12,664 bases of DNA from CAZIMM01 sp964540415 (lineage in GTDB: Bacteria; Bacillota; Clostridia; Oscillospirales; Acutalibacteraceae): the NCBI GenBank assembly GCA_964540415.1, contig CAZIMM010000062.1, forward strand, positions 1 to 12,664. Direction: 5' to 3'. Positions 7,265 through 12,664 of this stretch are shown here, in pieces (position 1 is the stretch's first letter; each line of letters starts with the position of its first letter). A program made the position numbers and the translations under genes. A model generated the notes under the pieces. That model did no database searches and was not told the DNA's origin. It saw only the letters and a program-made list of their open reading frames with translations.

Positions 7265-7576
7265 ATGGCATCCGAAACAGTGAACACGGTTATGGTTGCG
7301 GAAAAGGCGGCTGACGACAGGCAGGCGGCGGCAGCTTCTCAGGTTGCCGAGAACCTTGAAAAGGCAAACGATTCTGTCGCTGAGCTTGTCAAAAGCCGTA
7401 GGCTTGAAGCTCAGGCGGAGGCCGAGAAAATTATTGCTCTGGCAGAGAAAAAAGCTGCAGACGGTGCTGCCGATGCTGAAAAACAGGCTGCGCTCGCATG
7501 CAAAAAGATTACTGACTCGGCACGTGAAAAGTGTGATGAAGCCGTTGAAGCAGTGCTTAAAATCCTGCTTGATTAA
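7265..7576 (+). CDS. ntpF: V-type ATPase peripheral-stalk subunit G/H (NtpF-like)
   Basis: 103 residues, almost entirely Ala/Glu/Lys-rich alpha helix without a hydrophobic segment, as in the small stalk subunit that pairs with subunit E to form the peripheral stator of V/A-type ATPases. The repeated Ala-Glu-Lys register across residues about 15-95 suggests a long coiled coil. The ATG at 7265 is chosen because AAAGGAG (7251-7257) is 7 bases away; the ATG at 7259 would be only one base from it. It is the first gene after the promoter and lies 42 bases before ntpI, the position ntpF holds in Enterococcus hirae. Identity rests on composition, length and position, because this family diverges quickly. 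Confidence 0.82.
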   Translation: MASETVNTVMVAEKAADDRQAAAASQVAENLEKANDSVAELVKSRRLEAQAEAEKIIALAEKKAADGAADAEKQAALACKKITDSAREKCDEAVEAVLKILLD

Positions 7577-7581
7577 ATTTT

Positions 7582-7596
7582 GCCGTATAATACGGC
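7582..7596 (+). other. Palindromic hairpin between ntpF and ntpI
   Basis: GCCGTATAATACGGC forms a six-pair stem with a three-base loop and ends just before the ribosome binding site AAGGAGGTG (7605-7613) of ntpI. It is not followed by a T run, so it is not a standard terminator. It contains TATAAT (7586-7591), which also fits a -10 box, though no convincing -35 box was found. Confidence 0.55.
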
Positions 7597-7618
7597 TTTA
7601 CGATAAGGAGGTGTTGTG

Positions 7619-9619
7619 ATGGCAAAGGTTGCAATGAAAAAAATTGAACTTCTCGCTCCTCTTGAACAGAGCAAGTCAATTGTCGACTATCTTCAGCGGC
7701 AGGGTGCTGTTGAGCTTTGCGACGAGCCGGTTGAGCATGAGAAAATGTATAAGCTGACTACCTCAACCAGCGTTACTCAATTTGAAAAGTTTCTGCAAAC
7801 CGCGCTGAATGCTCAGGCAGTGCTGGATAAATACGCACCCGTACAAAAATCCCTGATAGAAACTTTTTCGGCCCGCAAAGAGCTGGAAGTGAAGGATTAT
7901 CTCAGCTTGGTTGACGAAACGGATAATGTTCTTCAGATTTGCTCGGACATTATCAGCTTGTCAAAGGATATTGACGAATGCTCTGCGGCAATAATCCGCA
8001 GCCAGACGTTGATTGACGCTCTGATTCCGTGGAAAGATTTCGACCTTCCGCTGAAAACCGAAGGCACGGCGAGCACGCGGATGTTTATCGGCACTTTTTC
8101 GGAGGAATACAGCGAACAGTCTCTGCTGGAGGCTCTTGCCGGTCTTATGCCGGAGGAGGACTGTATCGCAGCAGAAATAATCAGCGCGTCAAAAATCCAG
8201 ACCTGTGCTTTTGTGGTTTGCCACAACAGCTGTGCCGAACAGACAGAGCAGGCGCTGCGTCAGTTGAATTTTGTGCGGATTTCTGAAAACTCCAAGCATA
8301 CGCCGTCACAGAAAATCGAAATCAATAAAGCGGATATAACGTCCCGTGAAAAGGAAATCGAAAAGTCAAAGGAAAAGATTGCCGAACTGGGGCAATACCG
8401 TGACAAAATAGAATTTCTCATTGACTATACAACGATCCGCAAGGAAAAGTATGAAGCAATCACCAAACTGTCGCTGAGCAACAACATTTTTGTGCTTTCC
8501 GGATTTATTCCGGAACCAAAGGTTAAGCCGCTCACCGAGGAGCTTGAACGGGACTATATCACGGCAATCACAATCAGCTCACCGGACGGTGACGATGAGC
8601 CGCCGACACTTCTGAAAAACAATGCGTTTGCAGCGCCGGTTGAGACAATAACCGACATGTATTCCGTTCCGTCAAATAACGATATTGACCCGAATCCGAT
8701 AATGGCATTTTTCTATTATTTGTTTTTCGGCTTGATGCTTTCGGACGCTGGCTACGGTCTGCTGATGGTAATCGGTACGCTTATAGCGAAAAAGAAGATT
8801 CATCTTGAAGAAAAGATGAAACGGACTGTCAATATGTTCATGTACTGCGGCATATCAACAGTGTTCTGGGGTGCAATGTTCGGCAGCTGGTTCGGTGACA
8901 TTGTGTCGGTAATATTTACCGAATTCCTTCACAAGCCCGCACCGCGGCTTTATATCTGGCTTGAACCGGTAAATGACCCGATGACCTTACTGCTGTTTTG
9001 CTTCCTGTTCGGAATAATTCACCTTTTCGTCGGTATCGGTATCAGATTTTATCAGCTCTGGAAGGACGGAAAGCGGATTGACGCAATTTGCGACTGTGTG
9101 TTTGTCTGGCTACTGATTATCGGTGTTGCACCAATCGGCGCGGGGCTGGTGGTTGACACAATACCTCAGTGGATATCCGGTGCGGCAAAGTACTTCATAA
9201 TTATCGGCGTTGCCGGAATTGTACTCACCTCCGGCCGCTCGGCGAAAAACATCTTGGGCAAGCTCGGCGGAGGTTTGTACGGGCTTTACAACACGGCGTC
9301 CGGTTATCTCGGAGACATCCTGTCATATTCCAGGCTGTTGGCGCTCGGGCTTTCAACCGGTGTTATCGCAAGCGTGTTCAATATGCTCGGTGTTCTGGTC
9401 AGCAATCCCGTGGCTAAGGCAATTTCTTTAACAATTATTTTCGTCATCGGTCACTCGGTGAACCTGGCAATTAATTTAATCGGAGCCTATGTTCACACAA
9501 ACAGACTCCAATATGTTGAATTCTTTTCAAAGTTTTATGAGGGCGGCGGAAGAAGTTTTACACCGCTGAGCGTAAATACAAAATATTATAAATTCAAGGA
9601 GGAAATAAACAATGGATAA
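7619..9619 (+). CDS. ntpI: V-type ATPase subunit I (a-type membrane stator)
   Basis: 666 residues, normal for the family. This subunit forms the ion half-channels against the proteolipid ring and links it to the peripheral stalks. Residues 1 to about 355 are a cytoplasmic domain with coiled-coil stretches (for example about 235-275); from the NPIMAFFYYLFFGLMLSDAGYG segment onward several membrane helices follow. The essential arginine is in DILSYSRLLALGLS, Arg572 by this numbering, equivalent to the conserved Arg of Vph1-type subunits. The typical ending is also present (GHSVNLAINLIGAYVH, then EFFSKFYEGGG). ATG 7619 is preferred to GTG 7616 because the perfect AAGGAGGTG site then has normal spacing. 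It overlaps ntpK by 8 bases, indicating coupled translation. Confidence 0.96.
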   Translation: MAKVAMKKIELLAPLEQSKSIVDYLQRQGAVELCDEPVEHEKMYKLTTSTSVTQFEKFLQTALNAQAVLDKYAPVQKSLIETFSARKELEVKDYLSLVDETDNVLQICSDIISLSKDIDECSAAIIRSQTLIDALIPWKDFDLPLKTEGTASTRMFIGTFSEEYSEQSLLEALAGLMPEEDCIAAEIISASKIQTCAFVVCHNSCAEQTEQALRQLNFVRISENSKHTPSQKIEINKADITSREKEIEKSKEKIAELGQYRDKIEFLIDYTTIRKEKYEAITKLSLSNNIFVLSGFIPEPKVKPLTEELERDYITAITISSPDGDDEPPTLLKNNAFAAPVETITDMYSVPSNNDIDPNPIMAFFYYLFFGLMLSDAGYGLLMVIGTLIAKKKIHLEEKMKRTVNMFMYCGISTVFWGAMFGSWFGDIVSVIFTEFLHKPAPRLYIWLEPVNDPMTLLLFCFLFGIIHLFVGIGIRFYQLWKDGKRIDAICDCVFVWLLIIGVAPIGAGLVVDTIPQWISGAAKYFIIIGVAGIVLTSGRSAKNILGKLGGGLYGLYNTASGYLGDILSYSRLLALGLSTGVIASVFNMLGVLVSNPVAKAISLTIIFVIGHSVNLAINLIGAYVHTNRLQYVEFFSKFYEGGGRSFTPLSVNTKYYKFKEEINNG

Positions 9620-10097
9620 TCTCGGAACAGCATTTGCAATTTTCGGAGCCGCAATTGCGGCAGTACTTTCCGGCATGGGCTCGGCACGCGGTGTCGGTCT
9701 TGTCGGTGAAGCAGGAGCGGGCGTTATTACGGAGGATCCCACAAAATTCGGTAAGGTGCTCATCCTTCAAATTCTCCCCGGCACTCAGGGCTTGTACGGT
9801 TTCCTGACCGCATTCCTGCTCCTTGTGAGAATCAACGTTCTCAGCGGTGAGTATGTGCCTCTTTCAATTTCCAAAGGCCTAATGTTATTTGCGGCTTGCC
9901 TTCCCATTGCAATCGTCGGCTATTTTTCAGCTATTGCTCAGGGCAGAGCAGCTGCCTCGGGTGTCGGTATTGTTGCAAAGAGGCCTGACCAGAGCGGTAA
10001 GTCCATAATCATGGCTGCAATGGTTGAAACTTATGCCGTTTTGACACTGCTCGTTTCTCTGCTTGCCATATTCAGAGTATCAGCTCTTGCTGTTTAA
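9612..10097 (+). CDS. ntpK: V-type ATPase proteolipid subunit K, Na+-type
   Basis: 161 residues forming two tandem helical hairpins (four membrane helices), the duplicated 16-kDa form of the rotor-ring c subunit. The first hairpin carries LPGTQGLYGF (55-64), the second SAIAQG (Gln110) and MVETYAVL (Glu139). Leu55, Thr58, Gln59, Gln110 and Glu139 match the residues that coordinate Na+ in Enterococcus hirae NtpK, so Na+ rather than H+ transport is predicted. As in that protein, only the second hairpin has the carboxylate, giving one site per duplicated subunit. AAGGAGG (9596-9602) lies 9 bases before the ATG, within the end of ntpI. Confidence 0.97.
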   Translation: MDNLGTAFAIFGAAIAAVLSGMGSARGVGLVGEAGAGVITEDPTKFGKVLILQILPGTQGLYGFLTAFLLLVRINVLSGEYVPLSISKGLMLFAACLPIAIVGYFSAIAQGRAAASGVGIVAKRPDQSGKSIIMAAMVETYAVLTLLVSLLAIFRVSALAV

Positions 10098-10106
10098 GGA
10101 GTTATC

Positions 10107-10691
10107 ATGACCGGTCTTGATAGAATTCTGGAAAAAATTCAAAGCGATTGCGACGCACGCTGCGCAGAAATAGTTGCAGCAGGTGATAAACAGTGTGCCG
10201 AGATAATGGAAAACGGTCAGCGTGAAGCGGAGAAGGTTGCCGCGCTGGTGATCGAGGATGCAAACAGCAAATCTGTAATAATTAATCAGCATGCCGAGTC
10301 TGCACAGCGCCAGATTATTCGCCGCGCAGAGCTCGCTGCAAAAAATGCCGCGGTGGACGAGGTTATTGACAAAGTTCACAAACAGCTTGACTCACTTGCC
10401 GATTTGCAGTATTTTGACGCCTTGACGGCTCTGCTGATGAAAAACGCGGCGGACGGAGAGGGTATTATGTACCTCAGCGAGAGAGACATGAAGCGTTGCC
10501 CGCGCAGCTTTGTTGCCAATGCGAACGCTCAGCTCGGAGCCGGCAGAAGCATTAAACTCGGCGGTACCTCAAGCATAAAGAACGGCTTTGTGCTTGTTTA
10601 CGGTGACATTGAAATCAACTGCGCCTTTGACTCACTTCTGGACGATATGCGTGACGAAATTAAGGAACGCATTTGCAGCATCATCTTCTGA
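10107..10691 (+). CDS. ntpE: V-type ATPase peripheral-stalk subunit E
   Basis: 194 residues. Residues 1 to about 100 are a long charged helix expected to pair with NtpF in the peripheral stalk. The remainder is a globular alpha/beta domain with a GGTSSIKNGFVLVYGDIEINCAF-like strand pattern near residues 150-173, which in this family caps the stalk on the catalytic head. AAGGAG (10096-10101) overlaps the ntpK stop and sits 5 bases before the ATG. An oddity is three cysteines in the first helix (15, 19 and 30), uncommon for stalk helices. The gene is 14 bases from ntpC. Confidence 0.93.
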   Translation: MTGLDRILEKIQSDCDARCAEIVAAGDKQCAEIMENGQREAEKVAALVIEDANSKSVIINQHAESAQRQIIRRAELAAKNAAVDEVIDKVHKQLDSLADLQYFDALTALLMKNAADGEGIMYLSERDMKRCPRSFVANANAQLGAGRSIKLGGTSSIKNGFVLVYGDIEINCAFDSLLDDMRDEIKERICSIIF

Positions 10692-10705
10692 ATCGGGGAT
10701 TAACT

Positions 10706-11126
10706 ATGCAAAATGCAAAATATGCCTACGGAGTTGCAAGAATACGGGCAAACGAGCCGGATATGCTCAGTGCCACGGACTTTGACATGCTCATTGAAGC
10801 ACCGGATTACGCTTCGGCACTGCGTATTCTTTCCGATAAGGGCTGGACATCTGACGGCACAACTGATTTTTCTTCAATGCTTTTTGAACAGCAGGAGAAA
10901 ACGCGCCGCTTGCTCGGAGAAGCTCTTCCGGATTTCGAAAAGCTCGATTCTTTGCTCGTAGCAAACGATTTTCACAATTTAAAAGCGGCACTCAAAGCGG
11001 TTTTTGCCGACGAGGAACCTTCAAAGTATTTCGTCGGCGACGCAATCACCGAACCTGCGCTGATTGAAGAAGCCGTGAGGACAAAACGGTTTGATAAGCT
11101 GCCCGAGTATATGCGCGCAGCAGCGC
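10706..11126 (+). CDS. ntpC: V-type ATPase subunit C (d-type rotor coupling), N-terminal part before gap
   Basis: Begins MQNAKYAYGVARIRANE, a characteristic opening for bacterial NtpC, the funnel-shaped helical subunit that couples the central stalk to the proteolipid ring. The ATG at 10706 is favoured because GGGGA (10695-10699) is 6 bases away and because the family homology starts exactly there; an upstream in-frame ATG at 10673 lies inside ntpE. The piece runs to KLPEYMRAAA and is cut by the N run. About 140 residues are visible here. Confidence 0.92.
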
Positions 11127-11136
11127 NNNNNNNNNN
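11127..11136. other. Assembly gap of 10 N inside ntpC
   Basis: The coding frame before the gap (frame 2) and after it (frame 3) join correctly only if the real missing length is a multiple of three, so ten bases cannot be right. Family expectations suggest a handful of residues are missing. The gap makes an intact gene look frameshifted. Confidence 0.96.
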
Positions 11137-11654
11137 CTCGCAACGGTCAGAAGGCGGATATTGCGCTTGATAAGGCGGCACTCGGAGCTGCCGTTGTGCT
11201 CGCCGAAAAATCAGGAAGCGCAATGCTCACAGAGCTTGCAAGGCTTCAGGCCGACTGTGCGGACATCAAAGCGGCTTTGCGCTGTGCCTCCGTCGGCAAA
11301 AGCGAGGAGTTCATTTTGAACACACTCAGCGGTTACGGACTGCTTGATAAAAAAACACTCACTGCTGCGGCACTTGCCGGAGTGCAGGAGCTTTGCTCAT
11401 ATGTTGACTCCGTAGCCCTGTATTCGCCTCTTGCAGAAGCACTCAAGGAGAGCAGCACTGCTTTTGAGCGAAAGTGCGACGATTTAATGATCAAGGTTGT
11501 TGAGAAAGACCGTTTGAGCGCTTTCGGTGTTGAGCCTATTGCCGCTTACTATATTTCAAAAACCGCTGAACTGAAAAATGTCAGGATTATTCTCAACTGC
11601 AAACTCAACGCTGTTGAAGCAAATGAAATCAGAGGAAGGGTGAGGATGCTGTAA
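11137..11654 (+). CDS. ntpC: V-type ATPase subunit C, C-terminal part after gap
   Basis: The frame is open from 11139 with RNGQKADIALDKAAL, matching the middle of NtpC where a short loop precedes the Asp/Arg-rich helix, and continues for about 171 residues of helical sequence. It ends with the expected family tail (VEPIAAYYISKTAELKNVRII, then NEIRGRVRML). With the first part this gives a near full-length subunit of about 310 visible residues against a usual 320-335. The stop shares its last base with the ntpG start (TAATG), implying termination-reinitiation coupling. Confidence 0.92.
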
Positions 11655-11965
11655 TGTATAAAATTGCTGCCGTCGGCGACAGGGACAGTATTTACGGTTT
11701 TGCATCGCTCGGCCTTAACATTTTTCCGACTGATGACGCTGCTGAAGCAACTCACATAGTCCGTCGGCTTGCCGACAGCGGTTACGGTGTGATTTTTATC
11801 ACCGAGCTGCTTGCCTCGCAGATTACTCCGGAGCTTGACAGATACCGTGAACAGCCGACTCCCGCCATAGTCCCGATACCGGGAGTGAGAGGCAACACGG
11901 GAATAGGCATGGCAAATGTAAGCAAGTCCGTTGAACAGGCGGTCGGTTCCGACATATTAAAATAG
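11654..11965 (+). CDS. ntpG: V-type ATPase central-stalk subunit F (NtpG)
   Basis: 103 residues, the standard length. The opening MYKIAAVGDRDSIYGFASLG and the strand GYGVIFITELLA, followed by the PIPGVRGNTGIG turn, are typical of the Rossmann-like F subunit that binds subunit D in the rotor stalk. GAGG (11642-11645) lies 8 bases upstream, and the start overlaps the ntpC stop by one base. It is followed by a 35-base spacer and then ntpA, matching the E. hirae order C-G-A. No odd residues noticed. Confidence 0.95.
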   Translation: MYKIAAVGDRDSIYGFASLGLNIFPTDDAAEATHIVRRLADSGYGVIFITELLASQITPELDRYREQPTPAIVPIPGVRGNTGIGMANVSKSVEQAVGSDILK

Positions 11966-12000
11966 TAAATCATCCACCTGCCGAAAGGAATGGTAAATAA

Positions 12001-12664
12001 ATGAGCATTGGAAAGATATCCAAAATTTCCGGCCCGCTTGTTGTTGCGGAAGGAATGCGGGATGCAAATATGTTTGACGTTGTGCGAGTGAGTGAATCAC
12101 GGCTCATCGGTGAAATTATCGAAATGCACGGCGACAGGGCGTCAATTCAGGTTTATGAGGAGACATCGGGTCTCGGCACTGGCGAGCCTGTTGAATCAAC
12201 AAACGAGCCGTTGAGCGTTGAGCTCGGCCCCGGACTTATCGGCGGCATATTTGACGGCATTCAAAGACCGCTTGAGGTCATTATGAAGCTTGCCGGCAAC
12301 AACCTCACAAAAGGTATTGAGGTTCCCGCTCTTGACAAAGAAAAAAAGTGGCATTTCAATCCGTCTGTAAAGCCCGGTGACAAAATTGTCGGCGGTGACA
12401 TTGTCGGCACGGTCAAAGAAACCGAGGTTGTGCTCCACAAAATCATGCTCCCGCCCGGAATTATTGCCGAGGTCAAAAGCATAAGCGAGGGAGACTATAC
12501 TGTTGATGAGCCGGTAGGCACAATTGTGACTGCGAACGGTGCAGAGTTGCCGCTCACGCTGGCACACAAATGGCCTGTCAGACGCGGCAGACCCTATGCG
12601 AAGAAGCTTTCGCCCAATATGCCCCTTATCACCGGACAGCGTGTCATTGACTCCCTGTTTCCGA
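12001..12664 (+). CDS. ntpA: V-type ATPase catalytic subunit A, 3' end outside window
   Basis: 221 codons are visible with no stop. The N-terminal beta-barrel starts MSIGKISKISGPLVVAEGM and is followed by VYEETSGLGTGEPV and LGPGLIGGIFDGIQRPL, both diagnostic of the catalytic A subunit rather than B. The A-specific non-homologous insertion (about residues 110-185, LDKEKKWHFNPSVKPGDKIVGGD and following) is present, and the piece ends at RPYAKKLSPNMPLITGQRVIDSLFP, just before the P-loop, which falls beyond the edge. The ATG at 12001 is preceded by AAAGGA (11984-11989) at a rather long 11-base spacing; no better in-frame start exists, since the ATG at 11990 runs into a stop within four codons. 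Confidence 0.96.
   Translation, partial: MSIGKISKISGPLVVAEGMRDANMFDVVRVSESRLIGEIIEMHGDRASIQVYEETSGLGTGEPVESTNEPLSVELGPGLIGGIFDGIQRPLEVIMKLAGNNLTKGIEVPALDKEKKWHFNPSVKPGDKIVGGDIVGTVKETEVVLHKIMLPPGIIAEVKSISEGDYTVDEPVGTIVTANGAELPLTLAHKWPVRRGRPYAKKLSPNMPLITGQRVIDSLFP

Noticed and set aside
10673..10705. Upstream ATG start for ntpC
   Set aside because: It would place 11 residues inside the end of ntpE without family support; the ATG at 10706 has a proper ribosome binding site and the conserved family start.
1..12664. CRISPR arrays, insertion sequences or attachment sites
   Set aside because: No regularly spaced direct repeats, transposase-like protein or terminal inverted repeats were seen; the content is a continuous set of co-directional genes.

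Overview
The window looks like a low-to-mid GC anaerobic Firmicute, most likely class Clostridia (Ruminococcaceae/Oscillospiraceae-like). The grounds are protein family resemblance, strong AGGAGG-type ribosome binding sites, and a Na+-type V-ATPase operon in the same gene order as Enterococcus hirae ntp. All genes are on the + strand. Two runs of 10 N (5172-5181 and 11127-11136) mark scaffold joins, so this is a draft or metagenome-derived assembly.

Left half (2-7036): a tightly packed, translationally coupled gene set. It begins inside a ClpC/ClpA-type AAA+ unfoldase that still has both ATPase modules and a putative ClpP-docking loop. It continues through a membrane-anchored protein of unknown function (2020-2763), a secreted or anchored beta-propeller-like protein (2769-3647) and an exported calcineurin-like metallophosphoesterase (3637 to about 5472, broken by the first gap). 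It ends with a GPH-family cation:sugar-type symporter (5495-7036). The first four genes overlap by 4 to 11 bases or nearly abut; the symporter follows after 22 bases. A clear rho-independent terminator (7062-7098) closes the set. No start of this operon is visible; it lies left of the window.

Right half (7200-12664): a promoter with an extended -10 box drives a V-type ATPase operon, ntpF-I-K-E-C-G-A, running off the right edge inside the catalytic A subunit. The proteolipid NtpK keeps every side-chain ligand known for Na+ binding in E. hirae NtpK (Leu, Thr, Gln, Gln, Glu), so the complex is predicted to move Na+. The second gap breaks ntpC; the reading frames on its two sides imply the true missing length is a multiple of three.

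How it may fit together (inference): the V-ATPase would build or use a Na+ gradient, and the adjacent GPH symporter, which keeps the aspartate pair of the MelB cation site, could use it. The three envelope proteins coupled to a Clp unfoldase form an unusual neighbourhood of unknown purpose. The most suspicious stretch is about 5074-5171, just left of the first gap, which reads like a protein-coding piece in the wrong orientation. I saw no IS element, CRISPR array, tRNA or rRNA.
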